Below, in pieces: positions 46,047 to 54,666 of a stretch of DNA of 64,000 bases. Origin of the DNA: Asanoa ishikariensis (GTDB taxonomy: Bacteria; Actinomycetota; Actinomycetes; Mycobacteriales; Micromonosporaceae). Numbering within the stretch: the first letter of the stretch is position 1; every line of letters begins with the position of its first letter. The DNA lies in the NCBI RefSeq assembly GCF_900107455.1, contig NZ_FNQB01000006.1:186001-250000 (forward strand), read 5' to 3'. The notes beneath the pieces were generated by a model. The model was not told where the DNA came from and did no database searches. It saw only the letters and a list, made by a program, of their open reading frames with translations. The position numbers and the translations under genes are program-made.

Positions 46047-47195
46047 TCAGCCGAACTGCGCGAGCCGGGCCCGGGAGGCGCCGCGGATCGTGGTGAACGC
46101 CCCACCGGCGACCACCTTGTGCAGGCTGTTACTGGCGGCCATCGTGTGCACCCCGCTCGACCCGTTGCCGTCGGCGGCCCAGGGCAGCAGCGCGCCGCCG
46201 GCCTCGTTCGCCGCGGCCAACTTGATGCGGCGGGTGTTGCCGTCGGTGCACGAGCCCTTGTCGCCGGTACGGGCCGACTTGCACACGTTGTCGTAGTGGC
46301 CGCCGATGTAGACGACCTTGTCGAGCACCGCGACCGCCTGGGCGTCTCCGTCCATGGTCAGGGTCCAGCGTCCGGCACCCGAGGTGGTGAACGCACCGAG
46401 CCGGCCGCCGGGCCCGCCCATCGCGGCGTAGATGCCCGAGGCACCGACCGCGACCGCGTGCACGACCTCGCTGGCCCGCGAGGTGAAGCCGGTGTCGACC
46501 GCGCCGGAGGTGGTCAGCGCGGCGAGGTGCCGCGTGCCGGACCCACCGCCGATCGAGCCGAACTGGCCGCCGACGTAGATCCGCCGACCAGACACGACGA
46601 CCGACTCGACGGTGTCGTCGGCCCGCGGACGCCAACCCGCGATCGGTGCGCCCGTGTTGGGGTCGAACGCGGCGAGGCGGTGGATCGCCTGGCCGTTGAG
46701 GCTGGTCATCGTGCCACCGGCGTAGAGGCGGCCGTTGCCGACGGCGAGCGAGTACGGCATGCCGGTCAGCGACTGCTTGAAGGAGTTGTGCACCGCGCCG
46801 TTGCCGGCGTCGAGGCGTGCCAGGCCGTCCCGGCCGGTGCCGCTGATCGAGGTGAACGCGCCGCCGACGAACACGGCGCGACCCGACACGGCGATCGCCC
46901 GGACCGTGCTGTCCGCGGCGGGGGCCCAACCGAGCAGCGCACCCGTGCGGGCGTTGACCGCCGCCAGCCGGTTCCGCGTGACCGTTCGGCCGCCGGCCGT
47001 CACGCTGGTGAAGTCGCCGCCCACGTAGAGGGTGTCCCCGGCGTACGCCGTGGCCAGCACCGTCCCGTTGAACGTCGGCAAGGGATCCGGCGTCGCCTTG
47101 ACGATGGCGGCCAGCGCGGGCGAACCCGGCGACAACAAAGCCGCGGTGGCCGCGACGGAAGCTATGAGACCGGCAAGTTTGCCCCTAAATGTCAC
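46047..47195 (-). CDS. Exported beta-propeller-like repeat protein
   Basis: A 382-residue secreted protein. The signal peptide ends near SPALA. The mature chain is built of about seven repeats of roughly 45-50 residues with the recurring phrases YVGGDFTSV, FVGGAFTSI, YAGGTMTSL, YVGGQFGSI, YIGGHYDNV and VAGGAFTTI, each followed by LAA/ARL-type strands. This is the delta-60/galactose-oxidase-like propeller pattern. It lacks catalytic motifs I can name and may bind sugars or proteins at the cell surface. The GTG start has a TACGGT -10 six bases upstream. Confidence 0.82.
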   Translation of the reverse strand: MTFRGKLAGLIASVAATAALLSPGSPALAAIVKATPDPLPTFNGTVLATAYAGDTLYVGGDFTSVTAGGRTVTRNRLAAVNARTGALLGWAPAADSTVRAIAVSGRAVFVGGAFTSISGTGRDGLARLDAGNGAVHNSFKQSLTGMPYSLAVGNGRLYAGGTMTSLNGQAIHRLAAFDPNTGAPIAGWRPRADDTVESVVVSGRRIYVGGQFGSIGGGSGTRHLAALTTSGAVDTGFTSRASEVVHAVAVGASGIYAAMGGPGGRLGAFTTSGAGRWTLTMDGDAQAVAVLDKVVYIGGHYDNVCKSARTGDKGSCTDGNTRRIKLAAANEAGGALLPWAADGNGSSGVHTMAASNSLHKVVAGGAFTTIRGASRARLAQFG

Positions 47196-47201
47196 GCGGA
47201 C

Positions 47202-47207
47202 ACCGTA
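47202..47207 (-). promoter_or_regulatory. -10 element of the beta-propeller gene (leaderless type)
   Basis: On the minus strand TACGGT lies 6 nt before the GTG at 47195. Confidence 0.35.
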
Positions 47208-47305
47208 TATGGGCGATTCGGTGTAAACGGCGCGCGAAACGCGAACGGCGTCGCCCCGCCGGCATCACGCGCCGCACCGGGTCGAGGTGTGCGAAAGTCG
47301 CTCGC

Positions 47306-48325
47306 GTGGACATCGCGGTGATCGGGTTGGGTCTCATCGGCGGGTCGGCGCTGCGCGCGCTGGCCGCTCACGGGCATCGCGTGCTCGGATACGACGCCGA
47401 CCCGGCCACCCGGGCAACCGCCCGCACCGCCGCGGCGCGGGCACCGCAGAACGCCCGCTGGCAGGTCACGGGGACGATCCGGGACACCGTCGCGGCTGCC
47501 GACCTGGTGCTCGTCGCCGTGCCGTTGCCAGCGTTGCCCCGGGTGTTCGACGAGATCGCCGCCACGGGCTACACCGGGCTGGTCACCGACGTCACCTCGG
47601 TCAAGACCCCCGTGCGGATGCTGGTGGAGCAGCGGCTGCAGGCGCGACACCAGCGGCTGTCGGGCTTCGTCGGCGGCCATCCGATGGCCGGCAAGGAGAG
47701 CTCCGGGTTCGGCGCGGCCGACGCCGACCTCTTCCAGGACTGCGCCTGGGTGCTCTGCTTCGAGCCCGGCCAAACGTCACTGGGCGACTGGCTGGACCTG
47801 GCCGAGCTCGTCATCGGGCTCGGTGCCCGGGTGGTGCCGACCACGGCCGAGGAGCACGACCGGGCCGTGGCCGCCATCAGCCACGTACCCCATCTGCTGG
47901 CCACCGCCCTCGCCGCCAGCGCGGCCGACCCGCTCGCCGGCGCCCTGGCCGCGGGGTCGTTCCGCGACGGCACCCGCGTTGCGGCAACCCGGCCGGAGCT
48001 GATCGCCGCGATGTGCGGTGGCAACGCCCCCGCGGTCGCGCCGACGTTGGACGGCATCATCGCCGCGCTGCAGGAAGCGCGGGCCGCGTTGGACGCGCCC
48101 GACCCGATCACCGCGCTGTTGCCCTGGCTCGCGCCGGGTCACGCGATGCGCGCCGGCTGGCCTCCGCCGCTGGCCGCGCCGTTGGACATCCCCGCCCGCC
48201 CCGACGCCCTCCTGCGGCTCGGCCGGGCCGGCGGCTGGGTGCGGGCTGTCGCCGCCGACCGGTCGACGGTCAGCGTGGTCAGACCCGCTCCCCGCGGTCC
48301 AGGCGGATTACTCGACGATCTGTGA
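47306..48325 (+). CDS. tyrA: Prephenate dehydrogenase
   Basis: A 339-residue NAD(P)-dependent enzyme of tyrosine synthesis, converting prephenate to 4-hydroxyphenylpyruvate. The Rossmann motif is VIGLGLIGGS near the N terminus; VTDVTSVKTPV, GGHPMAGKESSGFGAADADLF and TAEEHDRAVAAISHVPHLLATAL are conserved family segments. No ACT domain is present. The start is the GTG of VDIAVIG. A GTTGCGGCAAC motif falls within the gene (47978). Its last 47 bases overlap the convergent mtnA gene. Confidence 0.94.
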   Translation: MDIAVIGLGLIGGSALRALAAHGHRVLGYDADPATRATARTAAARAPQNARWQVTGTIRDTVAAADLVLVAVPLPALPRVFDEIAATGYTGLVTDVTSVKTPVRMLVEQRLQARHQRLSGFVGGHPMAGKESSGFGAADADLFQDCAWVLCFEPGQTSLGDWLDLAELVIGLGARVVPTTAEEHDRAVAAISHVPHLLATALAASAADPLAGALAAGSFRDGTRVAATRPELIAAMCGGNAPAVAPTLDGIIAALQEARAALDAPDPITALLPWLAPGHAMRAGWPPPLAAPLDIPARPDALLRLGRAGGWVRAVAADRSTVSVVRPAPRGPGGLLDDL

Positions 48326-49241
48326 CGATCGCGGTCACCAGGTCGCACGGCGTCACGTCGAACGCCGGGTTCACCGCCGGCACGCCAGTGATCACCTCGG
48401 CGCCGTCGCGGTCCTCGATCTCCACGTCGGCGCCGGTCGGGGTGTCCACGTCGACGGTCGACTCCGGCGCGACCACCACGAACGGAATGCCGGCCCGCCG
48501 GGCGCCCAACGCGTGCGCGTAGGTGCCGACCTTGTTGACGGTGTCACCGTTGCCGCAGATCCGGTCGGCGCCCAGCACCACGACGTCCACCTGGCCACGC
48601 GCCATCAGGAACGGCCCTGCGCCGTCGACCGCGACCCGGAAGTCGATGCCGAGCTGGTCGAGCTCCCACGCGGTCAACCTGGCCCCTTGCAGCAGGGGCC
48701 GCGTCTCGCTGGCGATCACGGGACCGAGCCCGCCCCGGCGGTGCAACTCGGCCACGACGCCCAGGGCCGTGCCGCCGACGACCGCCGCGAGGGCACCGGT
48801 GTTGCAGTGGGTCAACACCTTTGGTGCCGCGCCGCAGAGCTCGGTCAACAGGTCCGCGCCGCGGGTCGCCATCGCCGCCGACGCCGCGATCTCCTCGTCG
48901 CGCAACGCGTCGGCCTCGGCGAGCACCGCGTCGAAGCCCTGCGGCAGCCGCGCCGCCGCCCGTCGCGCCCCGCGGGCCAGGTTGACTGCCGTCGGCCGCG
49001 CCGTCGTCACCAGGCGCACGGCGGCCGCGAGCGCGTCCGCGTCGCCACCGTGTTGCTTGGCCGCCAGCGCCACGCCGTAGCCGCCGGCCACCCCCAGCGC
49101 CGGTGCGCCGCGGACCGCGAGCGAGTGGATCGCGTCGACCAGTTCCTCGACGGTCCCGATCCGCCGTACCTCCAGCCGGCCAGGCAGTTTGGTCTGGTCG
49201 ATGAGCTCGATGGCCCCGTCCACCCAGTCGATCGTTCGCAT
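48279..49241 (-). CDS. mtnA: Methylthioribose-1-phosphate isomerase
   Basis: A 320-residue aldose-ketose isomerase of the methionine salvage pathway. It shows RGAPALGVAGGYG, the catalytic-cysteine segment LTHCNTGALA and GADRICGNGDTVNKVGTY with the catalytic aspartate. The paralogous eIF2B-like/ribose-1,5-bisphosphate isomerases are an alternative, but these motifs favour MtnA. No other salvage gene is nearby. Its ATG has a TAGCGT -10 seven bases upstream, back to back with the PHP gene promoter. Confidence 0.92.
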   Translation of the reverse strand: MRTIDWVDGAIELIDQTKLPGRLEVRRIGTVEELVDAIHSLAVRGAPALGVAGGYGVALAAKQHGGDADALAAAVRLVTTARPTAVNLARGARRAAARLPQGFDAVLAEADALRDEEIAASAAMATRGADLLTELCGAAPKVLTHCNTGALAAVVGGTALGVVAELHRRGGLGPVIASETRPLLQGARLTAWELDQLGIDFRVAVDGAGPFLMARGQVDVVVLGADRICGNGDTVNKVGTYAHALGARRAGIPFVVVAPESTVDVDTPTGADVEIEDRDGAEVITGVPAVNPAFDVTPCDLVTAIVTDRRVIRLDRGERV

Positions 49242-49248
49242 GACGCCA

Positions 49249-49254
49249 ACGCTA
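49249..49254 (-). promoter_or_regulatory. -10 element of mtnA (leaderless type)
   Basis: On the minus strand TAGCGT lies 7 nt before the ATG at 49241. Confidence 0.35.
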
Positions 49255-49285
49255 ACCGGGGTCGGTGCCGGGGCGCTTTGCCCAG

Positions 49286-49291
49286 TAGGTT
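49286..49291 (+). promoter_or_regulatory. -10 element of the PHP gene (leaderless type)
   Basis: TAGGTT lies 6 nt before the GTG at 49298. Confidence 0.35.
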
Positions 49292-49297
49292 CGGAGC

Positions 49298-50374
49298 GTG
49301 ACGACCGCGCGTGACCCTGTCGCCGATCTCCGGCGCATCGCGTTCCTGCTCGAACGGGCCAACGAGGCGACCTATCGCGTACGCGCGTTCCGCTCGGCGG
49401 CCAAGACACTCAGCGGGCTGCCGGCCGGCGAGGTCGCCCAGCGCGCCGCGGCCGGCACGCTCACCGAACTGTCCGGCGTCGGCGACGTGACCGCCCGTTG
49501 CGTCATCGAGTCGCTGGCCGGCGAGGAGCCGGTCTACCTGCGCCGCCTCAACGCGACCGAGGGTGTCGATCTCGACGACGCGGCCGCGGCGTTGCGCTCG
49601 GCGCTGCGCGGCGACTGCCATACCCACTCCGACTGGTCCGACGGCGGCTCGCCGATCGAGGAGATGGCGCTCGCGGCGGTCGAGCTAGGTCACGAGTACG
49701 TCGTGCTGACCGACCACTCCCCCTCGCTGAAGGTGGCGCGGGGTCTGACGGCCGATCGGCTGAAGCGACAGCTCGACTACGTGGCCGCGGTCAACGAGGC
49801 GTTGCCGGAGGGCTTCCGGATCCTCACCGGCATCGAGGTCGACATCCTCGCCGACGGCTCGCTCGACCAGGAGGACGAGTTGCTCGCCCGGCTCGACGTG
49901 GTCGTCGGCTCGCTGCACAGCGGGCTGCGTGACGAGAGCGCCAAGATGACCCGCCGGATGCTCCGCGCCGTCGAGAACCCGCACCTGGACGTGCTCGGCC
50001 ACTGCACCGGCCGGATGGTCGCCAACCGGCCCGCGGGTGCCGAGGGTCCCGGCGACCGCGGCCACCGCAAGCGGCTGCGCCCGCCGTCGGACTTCGACGC
50101 GGCGGCCGTTTTCGCGGCGTGTGCCGAGCACGGCAAGGCCGTCGAGATCAACTCGCGCCCCGAGCGGCAGGACCCGCCCAAGCGCCTGATGCGGCAGGCG
50201 CTCGAAGCAGGCTGCGTCTTCACCATCAGCACCGACGCGCACGCGCCAGGACAACTCGACTGGCAACGCTTCGGCTGCGAACGCGCCGCCCTGTGCGGCG
50301 TGCCGGCCGACCGCGTGGTCAACACCTGGCCAGCCACCCAACTCGTGGACTGGGCCGCCGGCCACGAGCGCTAG
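49298..50374 (+). CDS. PHP-domain phosphoesterase with helix-hairpin-helix N terminus
   Basis: A 358-residue protein. The first 100 residues contain a DNA polymerase X-like helical segment with the hairpin LTELSGVGDVTARCV. A PHP metallophosphoesterase domain follows: CHTHSDWSDGG, LTDHSPSLKVARGL, GIEVDIL, GSLHSG, and STDAHAPGQ. It looks like the C-terminal part of bacterial PolX without the polymerase palm. It may be a 3'-phosphatase/exonuclease in DNA repair or a histidinol-phosphatase-like enzyme; the hairpin favours DNA. Confidence 0.87.
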   Translation: MTTARDPVADLRRIAFLLERANEATYRVRAFRSAAKTLSGLPAGEVAQRAAAGTLTELSGVGDVTARCVIESLAGEEPVYLRRLNATEGVDLDDAAAALRSALRGDCHTHSDWSDGGSPIEEMALAAVELGHEYVVLTDHSPSLKVARGLTADRLKRQLDYVAAVNEALPEGFRILTGIEVDILADGSLDQEDELLARLDVVVGSLHSGLRDESAKMTRRMLRAVENPHLDVLGHCTGRMVANRPAGAEGPGDRGHRKRLRPPSDFDAAAVFAACAEHGKAVEINSRPERQDPPKRLMRQALEAGCVFTISTDAHAPGQLDWQRFGCERAALCGVPADRVVNTWPATQLVDWAAGHER

Positions 50375-50377
50375 GCC

Positions 50378-51361
50378 CTAGGCGCGCTCGGCGGCTAGCT
50401 CGGCTTCCGGAGCGACCGCGGCGGGCCGGGGTCGCTTGCGGCTGGCGATCAGGCCCTGCGCGACCGCGACGCCGACCAGCACGATCAGCGCGCCGACCGG
50501 CTGGTGCCAGGTGATGTGCTCGTCGAGGGCCAGCACGCCGAGCACGACCGCGAAGATCGGGATCAGGTAGGTGACCATCGACGCGGTGGTCGCGCCGACG
50601 ATTTGGATGTTGCGCATGTTGAGCACGAAGGCGAGGCCCGTGCCGACCGCGCCGAGCGCCAGGATGCTGGCGATCGCCTTGCCCGACAGGTCGCCGAGCG
50701 GGGTCGGTGCACCGACCGTCAACGGCGCGACGATGGCCAGCGCGACTGTCGCCGTGATCAGTTGCCCGGCCGCCAGCGCGAGCCCGGACTCGCCGCTGTC
50801 ACTGATGAACCGCTTCGTGTAGGGGATCGCCACCGCGTAGCAGGCCGCCGCGGCGATGCACATGAGCTGGCCGGTGAACTGCGCGCCGCCCAGACCCTCC
50901 CAGACGCCGAGCACGACCAGCACACCCAGGAACCCGATCACAAGCCCGACCGCCCGGTTGACGGTCATCCGCTCGGTGCGGAACAGGTAGACCGCGAGCG
51001 GCAGCACGAGCAGGGCGGTCGTGGCGTTCCAGATGCCGGCGAGGGACGACGAGACGCGCTCCTCGCCGTAGCCGAAGAGGGTGAACGGCATCGCCGTGCC
51101 CACCACTCCCGTGACCGTCAGGTGCCCCCACAGACGCAGGTCGCGGGGCAACCGGTCGCGGGTCGCGGCAATCACGACGAGCAGGGTCAGTACGCCGGCG
51201 AGCACCCGGCCGAGCGTCACGTAGAGCGGATGTAGCTCGGCCACCCCGACCTTGATGAACAGGAAACTCGATCCCCAGATCACGCCGAGGAGCAGGAAAC
51301 CCGGAAGCCAGCCGCGGGGGTCGGCCTTGTCAGGAGTGGTCGCGGTGTTCACCCATGACAC
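50378..51361 (-). CDS. EamA/DMT-family transporter
   Basis: A 327-residue drug/metabolite transporter with ten predicted helices in two EamA halves (LLGVIWGSSFLFIKVGVAEL at the start; AAACYAVAIPYTKRF starting the second half) and a polar tail. It would export amino acids or metabolites; the substrate is unknown. A GTG at 51361 has AGGG close upstream; GTG 51352 is an alternative start. It converges with the PHP gene 3 nt away. Confidence 0.9.
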   Translation of the reverse strand: MSWVNTATTPDKADPRGWLPGFLLLGVIWGSSFLFIKVGVAELHPLYVTLGRVLAGVLTLLVVIAATRDRLPRDLRLWGHLTVTGVVGTAMPFTLFGYGEERVSSSLAGIWNATTALLVLPLAVYLFRTERMTVNRAVGLVIGFLGVLVVLGVWEGLGGAQFTGQLMCIAAAACYAVAIPYTKRFISDSGESGLALAAGQLITATVALAIVAPLTVGAPTPLGDLSGKAIASILALGAVGTGLAFVLNMRNIQIVGATTASMVTYLIPIFAVVLGVLALDEHITWHQPVGALIVLVGVAVAQGLIASRKRPRPAAVAPEAELAAERA

Positions 51362-51462
51362 TCTGCCCTATGGGTACGACAAGAATCGCGCGCTTTTCGG
51401 ACCTGTCCCTCGACTCGTCCCTACCGGCCGCCCGCACGCCGAAAATCGTCTGACCGGTGCCG

Positions 51463-51468
51463 TAGGGT
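51463..51468 (+). promoter_or_regulatory. -10 element of the DUF885 gene (leaderless type)
   Basis: TAGGGT lies 7 nt before the GTG at 51476. Confidence 0.35.
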
Positions 51469-51475
51469 CGAACGC

Positions 51476-53146
51476 GTGGGACGAATCGATGACCTCGCTA
51501 ACCGTTACGTCGATGAGTGGGCGCCGCTCAACCCAGCCGGCGCCACCTTTGTCGGCATCAAGGGCTTCGACGACAAATTCGAAGACCTGTCGCCCGACGG
51601 CTTCGCGGCCGGCGCCGACCTGACCAGGCGCACGCTGAGCGACCTGGTGACCATCGAGCCCGGCACCGAGTCCGAGCGGGTCGCCAAAGAGGCGATGCAG
51701 GAACGGCTCGGCCTGGAGCTGGCGCGCTACGACGCCGGAGAGGTCACCAGCGAGATCAACGTCATCTCCAGCGCCCTGCACGGGCTGCGTGGTGCGTTCG
51801 ACCTCATGCCCACCGAGGGCGCCGACGCGGTCGGCAACATCGCGGCGCGGCTCAACGCCTTCCCGCGCGCGGTCGAGCAGCTACAGGTGACGCTGCGCGA
51901 GGCCGCCGCACAGGGCCACGTCAGCTCCCGCCACCAGATGATCGAGGTCGCCAAGCAGTGCGACATCTGGACCGACCCGGCGCGCGACAACTTCTTCCAC
52001 GCCCTCGCCGACCGGCTCGACGCCGACGGCGCGCTGCGCTCCACGCTGAGCCAGGGCGCGGCCGCCTCCACCGCGGCGACCCAGGCGTTCGGCGTGTTCC
52101 TGCGCGACGAGCTCGCCCCGCTCGGCCGCGACAAGCAGGCCGCCGGTCGTGAGCGCTACCAGCTCGCCTCGCAATACTTCCTCGGTGCCCAGGTCGACCT
52201 CGACGAGACCTACGCCTGGGGCTTCGAGGAGCTGGCTCGCCTGGAGGGCGAGATGCGCAAGGTGGCCGCCCAGATCGTCGGCTCCGGCGCGACGATCGAC
52301 GACGCGGTGCGCGCACTCGACGCCGACCCGGCCCGGCGCATCCATGGCAAGGAGGCCTTCCGCGACTGGATGCAGAGCCTGGCCGACAAGGCGATCGCCG
52401 AGCTGCACGGCACCCACTTCGACATCCCGGAGCAGGTCCGCCGCATCGAGTGCATGCTGGCGCCGACCAGCGACGGCGGCATCTACTACACCGGCCCGAG
52501 CGAAGACTTCAGCCGCCCTGGCCGCATGTGGTGGGCCGTGCCGGGCGGCCAGACCGATTTCTCCACGTGGAAAGAGGTCACGACCGTCTACCACGAGGGC
52601 GTCCCGGGCCACCACCTCCAGGTCGCGCAGACCGCGGTGCGCACCGAGCTGCTCAACCGCTACCAGCGCCTGCTGCTGTGGGTCTCCGGCCACGGCGAGG
52701 GCTGGGCGCTCTACGCCGAGCGCCTGATGGACGACCTCGGCTACCTGTCCGACCCGGGCGACCGCCTGGGCATGCTCGACGCGCAGGCCTTCCGCGCCGC
52801 CCGCGTCATCGTCGACATCGGCATGCACCTCGAGCTCGAGATCCCGCGCGACAACCCGTTCGGCTTCCACCCCGGCGAGCGCTGGACCCCGGAGCTGGGC
52901 TGGGAGTTCATGCGGGCCCACTGCCGCGTGCAGGACGACGTGCTCCGCTTCGAGCTCAACCGCTACCTCGGCTGGCCGGGCCAGGCCCCGTCCTACAAGG
53001 TCGGCGAGCGCATCTGGCTCCAGGCTCGCGACGACGCCAAGGCTCGCAAGGGCGCCGACTTCAACCTCAAAGAGTTCCACCGCCAGGCCCTCGACCTAGG
53101 CTCCGTCGGCCTCGACCCGCTCAAGGCCGCGCTGGCGCGCCTCTGA
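51476..53146 (+). CDS. DUF885 family (zinc carboxypeptidase-like) protein
   Basis: A 556-residue soluble protein of the DUF885 family, gluzincin-like metallopeptidases. The metal motif HEGVPGHH is at 373-380, preceded by TTVY and followed by LWVSGHGEGWALYAERLM, which supplies the third-ligand glutamate. C-terminal family segments are MLDAQAFRAARVIVDIGMH and PGQAPSYKVGERIW. No signal peptide is seen, so it acts in the cytoplasm, probably on peptides. It is a single gene. Confidence 0.92.
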   Translation: MGRIDDLANRYVDEWAPLNPAGATFVGIKGFDDKFEDLSPDGFAAGADLTRRTLSDLVTIEPGTESERVAKEAMQERLGLELARYDAGEVTSEINVISSALHGLRGAFDLMPTEGADAVGNIAARLNAFPRAVEQLQVTLREAAAQGHVSSRHQMIEVAKQCDIWTDPARDNFFHALADRLDADGALRSTLSQGAAASTAATQAFGVFLRDELAPLGRDKQAAGRERYQLASQYFLGAQVDLDETYAWGFEELARLEGEMRKVAAQIVGSGATIDDAVRALDADPARRIHGKEAFRDWMQSLADKAIAELHGTHFDIPEQVRRIECMLAPTSDGGIYYTGPSEDFSRPGRMWWAVPGGQTDFSTWKEVTTVYHEGVPGHHLQVAQTAVRTELLNRYQRLLLWVSGHGEGWALYAERLMDDLGYLSDPGDRLGMLDAQAFRAARVIVDIGMHLELEIPRDNPFGFHPGERWTPELGWEFMRAHCRVQDDVLRFELNRYLGWPGQAPSYKVGERIWLQARDDAKARKGADFNLKEFHRQALDLGSVGLDPLKAALARL

Positions 53147-53225
53147 CCGCAGCCGCACGGGAGTGGTCGCGGTGCGGCCGCTCCCGTGCGCTCAGGGCCC
53201 GACAGGCCATAGGCTGCACGGCGTC

Positions 53226-54431
53226 ATGTCCGCATTGACCCGCCCACCAGCCACTCCGACGAACGCCACCGGCCGGCGCATCGCGACCGCCGGCGCCGCC
53301 GTCGCGATCGCCGGCGCCCTGACCAACGCGCTGGGCTACCTCGTGCCCGTCATCGGCGCCCGCCAACTCAGCAGCGCCGACCTCAGTGCCCTGGCCACCA
53401 TGCTCGGCCTGACCGCCATCGCCTCCGTGCCCGGGCTCGGTCTCCAGATCGCGATCGCCGTGCACCGGGCGCGCAACGGCGCCGGCCAGACCGCTCGGAT
53501 CAGCCTGCTGACCTCCCTCGTCTGCGCCGGCACGCTCCTGGTCCTCGCCCCGGTGCTGGTGCGGCTGTTCGACCTGCCGGCCAGCTACACCCTGCTGGCG
53601 GCGCTGGCCACGGTGCCGACCGTGCTCGCGGGCCGTTGGCTCGGCGAACTCCAGGGTGACCAGCGCTTCCTCCGGCTGGCCGCCGGCATGGCGATCCTCG
53701 CGATCGGTCGCTACGCGGGCCTGATCGGCGGCCTGGTCGCCGGCGCGGGTCTCACCGCGTCACTCGTCGCCGGCGCCGTGGGAGCCTGGCTGATCCCGCC
53801 GGCCCTGGCCATCCTCGGCAAGACCGACCAGCCGCACGTCGCCGACGCCATCCGCGCCCGCGAGGTGCTCACCGCCTGTTCGGCGACGCTGGCCATGCTG
53901 GTCGCCTCGTACGCCGACCTCCTGCTCGCCCGGCACCTGCTGACCCCGGACGCCTCCGGCGCGTACTCGGTCGGCACGGTGTTGACCAAGGGTGCGCTCT
54001 GGGCACCGCAGGTGGTCACCGTGCTGGCCCTGCCCCGCCTCGCTCAGGGCAACCGCCGCGCGCTGCGCACCGCGCTCCTGCTGGTCGGTGCCAGCGGCGC
54101 CATCCTGATCGCCGCTTCCGCGGTGGCCGGCGGCTTCGCCTTCGGGTTGGCCGGCGGCGCCGACTACACCCACCTGGGCCGCTACGCACCGGTCTTCGCC
54201 GCGACCGGCGCCCTCTACGCGCTGGTCTTCGTGCTGGTCAACGACCGCGTCGCCACCGCGACCAGATGGGCCTCGGCCCCCGTCTGGGCGGCCTGCGCCA
54301 CGCTGGTCGTGGTCGCCGAGTTCATCGCGCCGCACACCCTCGCCGGCGTCATGTGGAGCGCCCTCGGCGCGGCAGCCCTGGCGATAACCCTGTGCGCGGC
54401 CGGCAACGCGGTCGACAGAATGAAGCGGTGA
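53226..54431 (+). CDS. Polysaccharide/lipid flippase-like membrane protein (MATE/MOP superfamily)
   Basis: A 401-residue membrane protein with about 12 helices and little else. The first helix pair (IATAGAAVAIAGALTNALGYLVPVIGARQLSSADLSALATM) and the pattern throughout match Wzx-like polysaccharide flippases of the MOP superfamily. It probably moves a lipid-linked sugar across the membrane. No glycosyltransferase gene follows, but 37 nt on is a diverged copy of its own C terminus, evidence of a lost paralogue and neighbours. Confidence 0.85.
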   Translation: MSALTRPPATPTNATGRRIATAGAAVAIAGALTNALGYLVPVIGARQLSSADLSALATMLGLTAIASVPGLGLQIAIAVHRARNGAGQTARISLLTSLVCAGTLLVLAPVLVRLFDLPASYTLLAALATVPTVLAGRWLGELQGDQRFLRLAAGMAILAIGRYAGLIGGLVAGAGLTASLVAGAVGAWLIPPALAILGKTDQPHVADAIRAREVLTACSATLAMLVASYADLLLARHLLTPDASGAYSVGTVLTKGALWAPQVVTVLALPRLAQGNRRALRTALLLVGASGAILIAASAVAGGFAFGLAGGADYTHLGRYAPVFAATGALYALVFVLVNDRVATATRWASAPVWAACATLVVVAEFIAPHTLAGVMWSALGAAALAITLCAAGNAVDRMKR

Positions 54432-54468
54432 CCGCCGCGCTGTCACGTGGCGCGCCCCCCACGCCGCC

Positions 54469-54660
54469 GCCCTGGCGATAACCCTGTGCGCGGCCGGCAA
54501 CGTGCTCAACAAAATGACGCGATGACAACCGCGCTTCCGCAAGCCGAGCCTGCGCATCCCGGACGAGGCGTTCCAGGTCGTCAAACTCGGCGCGTACGAG
54601 GAATGGATGACCGGCACCCTCGTCTACGCGGAGCCGTTCTGGGCCCTGCGTAGGCCTACT
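54469..54660 (+). pseudogene. Gene-loss scar: diverged copy of the flippase C terminus plus coding remnant
   Basis: Bases 54469-54535 repeat 54375-54441 (the last codons of the flippase gene and first bases after it) with about eight substitutions. They encode ALAITLCAAGNVLNKMTR then stop, against ALAITLCAAGNAVDRMKR in the intact gene. After it, about 54536-54660 read as a plausible protein stretch (FRKPSLRIPDEAFQVVKLGA then YEEWMTGTLVYAEPFWALRR) without start or stop of its own. Both look like remnants of a duplicated flippase and a following gene after a deletion. Confidence 0.6.
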
Positions 54661-54666
54661 GGACGC

